Shown here: positions 34,077 through 42,657 of the stretch, piece after piece
How positions within the stretch are numbered: position 1 is the stretch's first letter
Layout of the letters: every line of letters begins with the position of its first letter
Assembly (NCBI GenBank): GCA_937941715.1
Contig: CALDGX010000003.1
Location: 6,817 to 70,816, forward strand
DNA: 64,000 nucleotides
Origin: an uncultured Chloracidobacterium sp.
GTDB lineage: Bacteria > Acidobacteriota > Blastocatellia > Pyrinomonadales > Pyrinomonadaceae
Direction of reading: 5' to 3'
The notes under the pieces: generated by a model
Told to the model about the DNA's origin: nothing
Seen by the model: the letters and a program-made list of their open reading frames with translations, nothing else
Database searches by the model: none
Position numbers and translations under genes: made by a program

Positions 34077-34578
34077 ATCCCCCGATAATCACTGTCGTCT
34101 CGCCGGACGTGATCGAATTTGGCGGACCGATCGCCTCAAGTATCGTGTCACCCATCCTTCCTGCCGGAAGATTGTTTATCATCACCGTTGCTGATCCCGT
34201 GATATCGACCCCGGGGCCGTGCGGCGGTACCGGAGAGGGAACCGCACAAATGTGTATATCAGCACCGGCAGCCGCACCCGTGATCGCACTGGACATCGAG
34301 GCAAGAGCGGCTGATTTGGCAGCCTGTTCGGCCGCCGCTGCTGCCGGAGCTCCGGGGGTTCCTGCGGCTGCCGCGGTTGCCGCAACGGCTGTTTGGATCG
34401 CGGTGTCAGCCGCCGCCTTGGCCGATTGCAGGGCTGCGACGGCTGCCAGCGGTATGCCCCGCCATGCCGGAGCAAACCCGATCAGCACATTTGGGCTGCC
34501 CGGTCCGGGCGACAGCGTCGGTGGTAAACCGTGTGCCGTTGTGTCTCTCAATGCTCGTGCTGCAGGTCCTGTTGGCAT
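34075..34578 (-). CDS. T6SS PAAR-type spike tip protein with alanine-rich insert
   Basis: 167 residues. PAAR half 1 (about 1-43): AARALRDTTAHGLPP then SPNVLIGFAPAWRG. Residues 44-105 are an Ala-rich helical insert (AAVAALQSAKAAADTAIQTA and on). PAAR half 2 (about 106-167): IHICAVPSPVPPHGPGV, GSATVMINNLPAGRMGD and SGETTVIIGG. PAAR proteins form the zinc-binding tip on the VgrG trimer. No effector domain is attached, so it should cap the VgrG encoded 850 bp upstream. Last gene of the T6SS run, 26 bp after the putative immunity gene. Confidence 0.85.
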   Translation of the reverse strand: MPTGPAARALRDTTAHGLPPTLSPGPGSPNVLIGFAPAWRGIPLAAVAALQSAKAAADTAIQTAVAATAAAAGTPGAPAAAAAEQAAKSAALASMSSAITGAAAGADIHICAVPSPVPPHGPGVDITGSATVMINNLPAGRMGDTILEAIGPPNSITSGETTVIIGG

Positions 34579-34604
34579 ATCGTCCTCAGATGAAATTCAG
34601 TTAA

Positions 34605-35399
34605 CTAGCGAAGCATTACGGTCGGCATTGCAGCCTCCAAAACCTCTTCGCTCGATCTTATCCGTCTGTCACCCTCGACAATCGCGTTCAGCCGAAGTAG
34701 GGCACGGTCTCGGATCACGAACAAGACCACCGTCGTTCCGGAATTGTCCGAAAGTTTTGGGGCTTGAACGACGTTCGCAAACTTAGCGATGATCTGCTCC
34801 CGTTTCTTTGCTTCTTCGGGCGACGGCGACGGCAGCCACCACGAATCCTCGATCGAATTGAGGATCTGAACACCACCTGTGAAATCGCGGGTCACGTCGA
34901 AAAATGTTGTCACATAGGCCGCGTAATCACCCGATGAACGCGGGGTAAATCCGGCTTTTACGGCAAGTTCAAAGAAATGTTCGGGTTCGTTGTTCAGAAG
35001 CTCGATACCGTCGGCCCCCCAAGCGCCCAGCAAATATACCCTCGGGCGTTCCGGCGGCCTGGTGGAGACGCGATAAACGCCGCCATTTGAGAAAAAGGGT
35101 GTCGGTACCTGTTCCACTTGGGTTTCAGGCTTTTGTAGAGCGGCCAGGATCGGATCTCCAAACTTGGCGGCTCGCCGTGTGATTTCTTCTCGAGTCAAAC
35201 TTGTCATTTTTTTGTCTTCCATTGCCCCTTTCTTCTTCGGAGCCGGATCGATCTGCCCGATCGCGAGGATCGCCGCCGTGATCACCAGGACCGGAACGAT
35301 CAACGGCCCAAGGTGCATACAGTGTCTGCCGGTTGGCAGTCGCCTCATAACTTTTCCCGGCGAGGGCGCGTCATACGAGGCATCATTTTCATTCCTCAT
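34605..35399 (-). CDS. membrane-anchored protein, candidate immunity protein for the VgrG C-terminal domain
   Basis: 264 residues with GAGG upstream of the ATG. Residues 30-48 (LGPLIVPVLVITAAILAIG) are the only hydrophobic helix, placing the following 215 residues in the periplasm. A charged segment (PAPKKKGAMEDKK) follows, then a mixed domain with FFSNGGVYRVSTRPPERPRV, SSGDYAAYVTTFFDVTRDF and GGVQILNSIEDSWWLPSPSP. I do not recognise the family. It sits 24 bp after the evolved VgrG and before PAAR, the usual position of a T6SS immunity gene; the immunity role is inference from position and topology. Confidence 0.68.
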   Translation of the reverse strand: MRNENDASYDAPSPGKVMRRLPTGRHCMHLGPLIVPVLVITAAILAIGQIDPAPKKKGAMEDKKMTSLTREEITRRAAKFGDPILAALQKPETQVEQVPTPFFSNGGVYRVSTRPPERPRVYLLGAWGADGIELLNNEPEHFFELAVKAGFTPRSSGDYAAYVTTFFDVTRDFTGGVQILNSIEDSWWLPSPSPEEAKKREQIIAKFANVVQAPKLSDNSGTTVVLFVIRDRALLRLNAIVEGDRRIRSSEEVLEAAMPTVMLR

Positions 35400-35423
35400 T
35401 CCGGCCTCTGCAACATTCGCCTA

Positions 35424-38171
35424 TCACGGGCCGGCCGGTGCCGGCGTGTGACGGTTGTCATAATCCTGACCCCAATAATCAACATACGATTGCGGCGGAT
35501 TAGTATTGCCTGTATTAACGTTTCCGTTTCGGTAATCCTGCAGGATAGCGGCTTCGCCGGCATCGTTCGCACGGCGGTTTAGCTCCTCATCGGATATTCC
35601 GGGTTCGGCAGCCTGCAGGCGAGCTCGTTCGGCGTCGCGAGCGGCAACATAGGTACCGCGAGTGCTGCTGTTATATTGTTCAGATCCTCCCGCAGCGTTC
35701 ATTTGTTCTTCGGATTCGTACGCCCTGCGTTCCGCGGCGGCGTCCTCGCGAAGCTGTGTGTCGATGTAGTCGGCACGGGTCTGGGCTTGCACATCTGCAC
35801 TGGTACCGCCTTGCTCAGCCTCTGCGTGGCCCATCTCGTGGACGAAGCCTGGTGCTGCGTCAGCGGCTCTAGCCGGGTCAAGGTTGACCGAGTTCGTCGG
35901 ATTGCCGCTATAGGCAGTTCCGCCGGGATTATTGGTCACCTGTACATTATTTCGCTCAAATACCTCAAGAGCGTGGCGGCCCTGAGCCGAGGTGTTAAGC
36001 CGGTTGCGCATCGCGGTGAACGCAGCATTCTCGCCGGGCCTCGGCGGGTAAACGTGATGCTGTGAACGAAGCTGCCGCCTGTTGCGTCCTCGTCCGCCGC
36101 CGGTCCTCGGTCGATCGAGGTTTCCGGGCTCGCCGTTGTCTGACCACTCGGCATCGAGCGGATCGTCGATCGCCGGGTCACCGGTCTCGGTGCCATAGCC
36201 GCCCGAGTTGATCTTTACCATCGAGCCGGCGATCGTTACGCCGCTCGCATCGATCACAACACAGCTGCCGCCGACCTTTAGGCTGATCTTTGTGCTGGCT
36301 TCGAGTATTATCTCCTGGGCGTTAAGTTCAGCTTTGGTCTTCACCAGAGTCGCAAGATTGCCCTGATAATCTTCTACGACATCAGCCTTGACCGCCTCGT
36401 TCAATTTGTCATCGATACCGATGTAATGGGCGCTTTTAACGTGAAGGTCATAGTTGCCGCCGACCGAGATCGCCAGATTGCCGCCGGGCTGATTGTCCGA
36501 GCGCATACCGATGACCTCTTGCCGATTGCCGCCACACGTCTCATACATCGAGCCGCGCACTCGCAGATCATAACGTTTCTGCGAATGGACGAATACCTGT
36601 TCCTTTCCGGCTTTGTCCTCGAAACGCAACTCGTTGAACCCCTTGCCGTCATCAGGCGAAGTTCGGGTCTTTATATATGTCAGCGTCTTGAATTTGGGCA
36701 GTTCATAATGCGGCATCGTTTCCGGATTATAGACCGATCCGGTTATGATCGGCTGATCCGGGTCGCCTTCCATAAAATCGACGATCACCTCCTGCCCGAT
36801 CCGCGGAATGAACATCGTGCCCCACTTATTTCCGGCGATATTCGTCGCGACCCGCAGCCAGCATGACGAACTTGAATCGTTCTGGCCCTGTCGGTCCCAG
36901 TGGAACTGAACCTTAACGCGGCCGAATTTGTCGGTAAAGATCTCTTCGCCGGCCGGTCCGACCACAACCGCGGTCTGGCTGCCGTTGACGATCGGTTTCG
37001 CGGTCTTTCGCAGAGGTCGAAACGGGGCCTGGCCATTCCCTTGCGGAATGCAGGCAAAATCAATGGTATACGCGTTTGAGATCGCGTCATCCGAGATATA
37101 AGCCGGCGATTGGACCGCCTCGGTGCGAACGCTGACCAGGATGTGGTTGCGATTGTTCTCAGACACCGGGTGGGTCGTCAGCCTAAAGCGATATCCGGCT
37201 GTCATGGAACAGCAATCGGAAGTGCCGTAGCTAGTCTTGTAGGCGACATCGAGTTCCTGTTGGCGGATATCGACGGTTCGCTGACGGTCGTTGAATATCT
37301 TGTTCAGTTCGCCTGATTGCTCGCCGCCGCCCGACGAAATGCCGTCAAACCTCTTTGCGTACTCACCCGGAAAATCATAGTGCTCCAACTGTTGGTTACC
37401 GCCGATGTTGAACCGGCTCACCTGCTGAGCTTCGAGATGATTGGTCGGCAGCTGAAAGTTGTGATCAAAGAGCGTGTACTTTCCGGTGCGGATCTGATTG
37501 GTCACCTGCCAGGTATGGACCATCCCGTGCCATTCCGTTAATTCAGAACTGTCGATCGCGAACGGTATCTCCGAACGTTCAGGACATTCGCGGTGGGACG
37601 CATCGGTGTTGGCAACGATCATCCTGTGTGAACTTGCGGTGTGGTCAAAATAGTAGAAGATACCTTCTTCTTCCATTAACCGCGAGGCAAAGTCCCAGTC
37701 GGACTCGCGATACTGCACACAATAGTTGCGCGGTTGGAAATCGCCCTGTATCTCAAAATCTACTTCAAACCCCTCAAATACCTGCTGCAGGACATCCGGA
37801 ACCGACAGATTTTGAAATATGCGGCTCTGCGAGACCTGTGTGAGCAGCCAAACCTTCGGCACCAACTCAGCCTGGTATTTCGAAAAGCGGGTATTTCTAT
37901 TTCCCTGTGTGAAATTGACGCAGATCCCACTGAAAAAGCGCTTCGTACCGTCGCTCTGCTCAACGGTGACGGTCATCGGCTGTCCGAGGACCTGCTGCGG
38001 ATCGACGAGCGTCGCCTCGCGCCCTTCCTCGGGTTCTTCATGCAGAAGTTCGAGGTCGAAATGAAACAGTGACGACAATGCTTCACGGCTCCGAATACGC
38101 TTTATCAGCAGAAAATCGTCGGCGAGCGGCGTCGTTATGTTTAATAGTCTTCCTTGTTGTGTCGTCGGCAT
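35424..38171 (-). CDS. tssI: evolved VgrG (TssI) with C-terminal HExxH metallopeptidase-like domain
   Basis: 915 residues. Residues 1-640 are the T6SS spike: gp27-like (SLFHFDLELL, YCVQYRESDWDFASRLMEEE, EGIFYYFDH), gp5 OB region (DKFGRVKVQFHWDR, WLRVATNIAGNKWGTMFIPR, GQEVIVDFMEGDPDQPIITG) and a beta-helix (SVGGNYDLHVKSAH, ILEASTKISLKVGGSCVVID). After an Arg/Gly-rich linker (about 690-715) comes a domain with HEMGHAEAE (H778, E779, H782; bases 35826-35840) and an AERRAYESEEQMN helix that could supply the third zinc ligand. It fits a zinc metallopeptidase effector. 73 bp after the caspase-like gene. Confidence 0.93.
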   Translation of the reverse strand: MPTTQQGRLLNITTPLADDFLLIKRIRSREALSSLFHFDLELLHEEPEEGREATLVDPQQVLGQPMTVTVEQSDGTKRFFSGICVNFTQGNRNTRFSKYQAELVPKVWLLTQVSQSRIFQNLSVPDVLQQVFEGFEVDFEIQGDFQPRNYCVQYRESDWDFASRLMEEEGIFYYFDHTASSHRMIVANTDASHRECPERSEIPFAIDSSELTEWHGMVHTWQVTNQIRTGKYTLFDHNFQLPTNHLEAQQVSRFNIGGNQQLEHYDFPGEYAKRFDGISSGGGEQSGELNKIFNDRQRTVDIRQQELDVAYKTSYGTSDCCSMTAGYRFRLTTHPVSENNRNHILVSVRTEAVQSPAYISDDAISNAYTIDFACIPQGNGQAPFRPLRKTAKPIVNGSQTAVVVGPAGEEIFTDKFGRVKVQFHWDRQGQNDSSSSCWLRVATNIAGNKWGTMFIPRIGQEVIVDFMEGDPDQPIITGSVYNPETMPHYELPKFKTLTYIKTRTSPDDGKGFNELRFEDKAGKEQVFVHSQKRYDLRVRGSMYETCGGNRQEVIGMRSDNQPGGNLAISVGGNYDLHVKSAHYIGIDDKLNEAVKADVVEDYQGNLATLVKTKAELNAQEIILEASTKISLKVGGSCVVIDASGVTIAGSMVKINSGGYGTETGDPAIDDPLDAEWSDNGEPGNLDRPRTGGGRGRNRRQLRSQHHVYPPRPGENAAFTAMRNRLNTSAQGRHALEVFERNNVQVTNNPGGTAYSGNPTNSVNLDPARAADAAPGFVHEMGHAEAEQGGTSADVQAQTRADYIDTQLREDAAAERRAYESEEQMNAAGGSEQYNSSTRGTYVAARDAERARLQAAEPGISDEELNRRANDAGEAAILQDYRNGNVNTGNTNPPQSYVDYWGQDYDNRHTPAPAGP

Positions 38172-38244
38172 ATATTCTTCGAGGCCCTTGTCGGGTGATC
38201 GCTCATATCAAAAAGACGAAACGTTACAGTGATTTTTGCGTAGT

Positions 38245-38841
38245 TTATGGCCGAGGCTCGAGGCGCGGATCCCGAACCGCTCCCGACGAGTCATACCAAA
38301 CGCTTGGGTTTGCAAACTCGGCGATGATGTTGCCGTCACGACCGTATACGACTACCGGGCCCTCCCACTCACCGTATTCGATCGCGGACTCCTCACAATC
38401 CAAAAAGCGGCACCGCTCCATTCGCGAATAAGTCTGAGTTTCTCTCGCCGCCGTTACCTCGGCATGCGCTTCCAGTGCAATATGCCTGCACAATTCGTCA
38501 CCGTCGCCATGACGGGTCATCGACGATTCGGCAGCGTGGCAGGCAAATATGACGATCCGGTCGACCTTGTCACGCAAGCGGGCAAAGTGATGCACGGTCG
38601 TAAACGCAATGAGTTCGCGGCAGAAAAGCAACGCGGTCGTATCTTCGGCGACAACCCTGACGCCGTGACACATAAGATAGAGTACGCCGATGCCGCCTCT
38701 TTCATCGGCGATTCGCACAACGCGATCGAAGAAATCGCCGATATGCGTATTTTCATCGACCTCAAAGGTTATCGTGGACACCGTTGTGATCGGCGTCCTG
38801 CCTTCAAGTCTCGTGTCATGAACCACTACATTTACGGGCAT
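38245..38841 (-). CDS. caspase-fold-like protein between clpV and vgrG
   Basis: 198 residues, no signal peptide or membrane helix. Two beta strands end in a possible catalytic dyad: GIGVLYLMCHG (His59-Gly60) and VDRIVIFACHAAES (Cys101). The strand-His-Gly then about 40 residues then strand-x-x-Cys pattern is that of clan CD peptidases (caspases, CHAT, DUF4347). The C-terminal part holds four more cysteines (RMERCRFLDCEE) and ends in GPVVVYGRDGNIIAEFANPS. ATG is five bases after the clpV stop. Candidate protease effector, or a processing or regulatory factor of the T6SS; assignment is by motif only. Confidence 0.72.
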   Translation of the reverse strand: MPVNVVVHDTRLEGRTPITTVSTITFEVDENTHIGDFFDRVVRIADERGGIGVLYLMCHGVRVVAEDTTALLFCRELIAFTTVHHFARLRDKVDRIVIFACHAAESSMTRHGDGDELCRHIALEAHAEVTAARETQTYSRMERCRFLDCEESAIEYGEWEGPVVVYGRDGNIIAEFANPSVWYDSSGAVRDPRLEPRP

Positions 38842-38846
38842 ATCAT

Positions 38847-41579
38847 CTATTCAAACTGATATGTAAACTTCTCGTCGCTGCCGACCGATACATGGACCTT
38901 GTTGATGCCATGGCCGCTGGCCATTCTGGCCAGGACCTCGCCTGACATTTCCGGCAGCAATGTACCCGTCAGGATGTTGTAAACGTTGCGTGCACCGCTG
39001 TCCACATCGGTACACCGTTTCGCTACCGTATCTATGACGGCATCGTCATAGGAAAATTGCGCATTGTGATTGTCCTTTATCCTCTTGGCGATCTTGCCGA
39101 GCTGGAGTTTGATGATCAGCCGCATTATCTCGTCCGAGATCGGATAGAACGGGACAGTGACCATTCTGCCAAGCAGGGCCGGCTTGAACGCCTTGTTAAG
39201 TTCGGGTTTGATCGCATTGACCAAACCGTCCGGCGACGGCGTCGTATCCGCATCGGCACATAACTTCATAATGGTGTCGGTTCCGACATTTGAGGTCAGT
39301 ATAATTATGCAGTTCTTGAAATCGATCTCTCGGCCCTCACCGTCTTCGAGCACACCTTTATCAAATACCTGAAAGAACAACTCCATCACGTCCGGATGAG
39401 CCTTTTCGACCTCGTCAAGCAGCACCACTGAGTATGGTTTGCGCCGAACTGCCTCGGTCAGAACACCGCCTTCACCGTAACCGACGTATCCTGGAGGCGA
39501 CCCCTTGAGGCTCGAAACGGTATGAGCCTCCTGATACTCGCTCATGTTGATCGAGATCAGATTTCGTTCGCCCCCGTATAGCGAATCGGCCAGAGCGAGC
39601 GCCGTTTCGGTCTTGCCGACGCCTGAGGTGCCGACGAGCATAAACACGCCGATCGGACGTTTGGGGTCGGTCAACCCTGCACGCGATGTCCTGATCCGTT
39701 GAGCGATAGCTTCGAGCGCGTGGTTTTGTCCCAGAACCCTTTCCTGCAGCGTTGCCGCCAAATTCAGTACCGCGTTTATTTCGTCGGCGACCATCTTGCC
39801 GATCGGGATACCGGTCCAGCCCGATATGACCTCGGCGACCGTCTGCCCATTGACGACAGGCTGCATCAGCGGGTTCTCACCCTGGACCACTTTTAGCTCG
39901 TCGTTGGCGGCCTTCAGTTCGGTCTTGAGCAGTTCAACATCGATGGCCGGTTCGGCCGCCGCCGGAACCTCGGAAGTTTCAACCGATGTTTCTGCCGGAG
40001 CGTCGCCCTCGACCGCGGCCGTTATCGGCGGAGCGGCATCGAGGCGGGACGTTTCCAGCTTTACCCGAATATTCCGGATCTTCTCGACGAGTTCCTTTTC
40101 CTTGTTCCATTGAGCGGTCAGCCGCTCCAGTTCGGCGTTTGCCGTGTCAAGGGCGGTCTTTAATTCCGCAAGCCTTGCGTCGTGGTTCGCACCGGTCACC
40201 TGCTCACGCAAAAGGGCCTCGGACTCGGACGAAAGGTTCTGGATCAAACGCGTTTCATCTTCGATCGCCGCAGGCGTCGCTCCCTGACCGATCGCGACCT
40301 TAGCGCATGCGGTGTCGAGGACCGAGACGCTCTTGTCAGGCAATTGACGGCCGGTGATGTATCGGGACGAGAGTTTGACGCACTCGACTATCGCTTCGTC
40401 GAGGATCCGGACGTTATGATGAGACTCCATCCGGCCGGTGAGCCCCCGCATCATCGCAACGGCCTTCTCCTCATCGGGTTCTTCCACCTTGACAACCTGA
40501 AAGCGCCGGGCAAGAGCGGCATCTTTTTCAAAATACTTCTTGTATTCGGCCCACGTCGTTGCTGCGATCGTCCGCAGTTCACCGCGGGCAAGAGCCGGCT
40601 TAAGCAGATTTGCGGCGTCATTCTGTCCGGCCTGCCCGCCGGCACCGATCATCGTGTGTGCCTCGTCGATAAACATAATTATCGGCTGCGGCGACGCCTT
40701 GACTTCGTCGATGACGTTCTTCAATCGCTGTTCAAATTCACCCTTTACGCCGGCACCTGCCTGCAGCAGCCCAAGGTCGAGCGAGCGAACCGAGACATTC
40801 TTTAGAGGATCGGGCACATCACCGGCCGCGATCCGTGCGGCGAAACCCTCGACGACGGCGGTCTTGCCAACGCCGGCCTCGCCCGTCAGGATCGGATTAT
40901 TCTGGCGTCGTCGGGTCAGGATATCGACGATCTGACGTATCTCACCCTCACGCCCGAGGATTGGGTCGATCTTGCCGGCGGCGGCTTTCGCCGTCAGGTC
41001 CTCAGTATATTGATCGAGGGCCTTGGTCTTGCCGGGAACACCGCTCGCGACGGGTGATCCGTCAGATAAACCGGCCGTTTCACCGAGAAGCACCGCATCC
41101 CGTTCTTCGTTCGAGTCGGCGGTGATCTCCGGCAGCTTGGTTTGCAGCGACTCAGCGGAAATGTGGTTGAATTCACGTGAGATCTCGCGGGCAATTCGCG
41201 CATAGCTCTCGTTTGCCACCAACGCCAGCACCAGGTGGCCGCTTCGGACGCGGGCCGCGCCATAGTCGACCGAGGCAAGGAGCCATGCGTCCTGGATCCA
41301 ACGCGGCAGACGGTCGCTGAGTCCGGGAGTGCGCGTATTTCCGGTCTTAAGCCGGCCGAGAGCGTCGGTCACGTCCTTGGCGAGACGGTCTACGCTGACC
41401 TCGTAATGATTGCAGATCCGATGAAGGTCGGTGTTGTCCTGTTCGAGCAGTTTAGCCAGGATATGCTCGATCTCGACATCATAATTCGTACGAGTGAGGC
41501 ACAGTCCGGCCGCACCTTCGAGAGCTTCACGGCAGGTGTCGTTCAATCTTCCGATCAGTGATTTTAAGTTAACGTTCAT
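38847..41579 (-). CDS. tssH: T6SS AAA+ ATPase ClpV (TssH)
   Basis: 910 residues. Disassembles the contracted TssB/TssC sheath for recycling. N-terminal Clp_N domain (about 1-150), first AAA+ with Walker A LTGEAGVGKTAVVEGFAARI (about 240) and Walker B IIMFIDEAHTMIGAGG (about 310), middle coiled-coil region, second AAA+ with LVGTSGVGKTETALALADSL (about 640) and VVLLDEVEKAHPDV (about 710). The middle region contains an unusual 35-residue Ala/Pro/Glu stretch near 515-555 (ITAAVEGDAPAETSVETSEV) not expected in ClpB. Start 13 bp after tssG. Confidence 0.95.
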   Translation of the reverse strand: MNVNLKSLIGRLNDTCREALEGAAGLCLTRTNYDVEIEHILAKLLEQDNTDLHRICNHYEVSVDRLAKDVTDALGRLKTGNTRTPGLSDRLPRWIQDAWLLASVDYGAARVRSGHLVLALVANESYARIAREISREFNHISAESLQTKLPEITADSNEERDAVLLGETAGLSDGSPVASGVPGKTKALDQYTEDLTAKAAAGKIDPILGREGEIRQIVDILTRRRQNNPILTGEAGVGKTAVVEGFAARIAAGDVPDPLKNVSVRSLDLGLLQAGAGVKGEFEQRLKNVIDEVKASPQPIIMFIDEAHTMIGAGGQAGQNDAANLLKPALARGELRTIAATTWAEYKKYFEKDAALARRFQVVKVEEPDEEKAVAMMRGLTGRMESHHNVRILDEAIVECVKLSSRYITGRQLPDKSVSVLDTACAKVAIGQGATPAAIEDETRLIQNLSSESEALLREQVTGANHDARLAELKTALDTANAELERLTAQWNKEKELVEKIRNIRVKLETSRLDAAPPITAAVEGDAPAETSVETSEVPAAAEPAIDVELLKTELKAANDELKVVQGENPLMQPVVNGQTVAEVISGWTGIPIGKMVADEINAVLNLAATLQERVLGQNHALEAIAQRIRTSRAGLTDPKRPIGVFMLVGTSGVGKTETALALADSLYGGERNLISINMSEYQEAHTVSSLKGSPPGYVGYGEGGVLTEAVRRKPYSVVLLDEVEKAHPDVMELFFQVFDKGVLEDGEGREIDFKNCIIILTSNVGTDTIMKLCADADTTPSPDGLVNAIKPELNKAFKPALLGRMVTVPFYPISDEIMRLIIKLQLGKIAKRIKDNHNAQFSYDDAVIDTVAKRCTDVDSGARNVYNILTGTLLPEMSGEVLARMASGHGINKVHVSVGSDEKFTYQFE

Positions 41580-41592
41580 TACAAGTCATCTC

Positions 41593-42657
41593 CTAATTTT
41601 CTGAGGGTGCTCCGTCGGTCTGCAGTACCAACTGATCATCGTCTGCCGCGAACGGCTTGGTCTTTAGCCACGTGGTCCAGCCCAGCATCGGCCGCCGCAC
41701 GGCCTTGGTAGTAAGTACCGATCCCGGCACTTGCCTGGCAGCCAAAACAAGCTGAACATCAAAATCGAACTCAAATCCGATCATGAACCGGATCATCGAA
41801 CACAGCTCACGATACGCCGAACCGTTTGGCAAAAATGCCTGATATTGCTTAAAGCTCAGCGGGCCTACGCGAATTCGGATCTTTGACTGCTGGTCCCAGA
41901 CCCGCGTTCCGGCGATCGCGCTTTTGCCGAGTTCCGAGTTGCTCCGGCCGAGTTTGGTGGTGTCCTCATCGGCCAACCGGAGCCATTGCCCGAAATACTG
42001 CTCTACCTTGGCCGGCACTCCGAAATGATCGCTGATCATATTCTCGACCGCGTTCACCGAATGCGGCTTTTGCCCGATCAGCCCGACGTAGGGAAGCATC
42101 GATTCGTCGTCGATGTCCATTCGCCCGCGGAGCCCGTCCGTGCCCAGGCCCGCAAGGTCAAAAACGTACGACGTAAACTCGCGGTCGCCGCGTTCATATG
42201 CGACCGGAAACCGATATTTGGCCCACGCTCGGTAAAACATCGACACGGAGCGATGAGTGAAAATATCCAGAAATGACCAGAGGGTCGTATCGCGATGGCG
42301 GATGCGGTCGAGTACGAGTTCCGTGTAGTGTGTCGGCAATACGCCGCTGACGCCCGCCATACCCATAAAGTTAACAAGCATCTCCACCCGGTTCCCGTTT
42401 GACTCGGCGTCGGTGGTCTCGTGGATCTCCTGTATCTCGCTTGCCGGAAAATCAAGGCCGATGCGCGAACGAAAACGAACTACCTCTTCATTGGGCAGTG
42501 CGTCCTTGCCAACGGTCTTTCGGTCCGAGTAGATCTTTTCAAGCAAGCGGACAGCCTGAAAGAACTCGAACGCGAAAGGCTCGTCGAACAACTCTTGATT
42601 TAGCGGTTTTTTTGGCACCTCTTTATGACAATTCCTGTTCACCCGCCCGCGGGGCAA
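41593..42657 (-). CDS. tssG: T6SS baseplate protein TssG
   Basis: Up to 354 residues. Wedge component with TssE, TssF and TssK. Seen: EPFAFEFFQAVRLLEKIYSD (the conserved FxFFQAVRLLE), VRFRSRIGLDFPASEI, LVNFMGMAGVSGVLPTHYTEL near 100 and PYVGLIGQKP near 190. The start is uncertain: the frame opens with TTG at 42657, then GTG at 42642 and GTG at 42618; none has a good ribosome site and all lie near or inside the 3' end of tssF, so translation is probably coupled to it. Confidence 0.93.
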   Translation of the reverse strand: MPRGRVNRNCHKEVPKKPLNQELFDEPFAFEFFQAVRLLEKIYSDRKTVGKDALPNEEVVRFRSRIGLDFPASEIQEIHETTDAESNGNRVEMLVNFMGMAGVSGVLPTHYTELVLDRIRHRDTTLWSFLDIFTHRSVSMFYRAWAKYRFPVAYERGDREFTSYVFDLAGLGTDGLRGRMDIDDESMLPYVGLIGQKPHSVNAVENMISDHFGVPAKVEQYFGQWLRLADEDTTKLGRSNSELGKSAIAGTRVWDQQSKIRIRVGPLSFKQYQAFLPNGSAYRELCSMIRFMIGFEFDFDVQLVLAARQVPGSVLTTKAVRRPMLGWTTWLKTKPFAADDDQLVLQTDGAPSEN

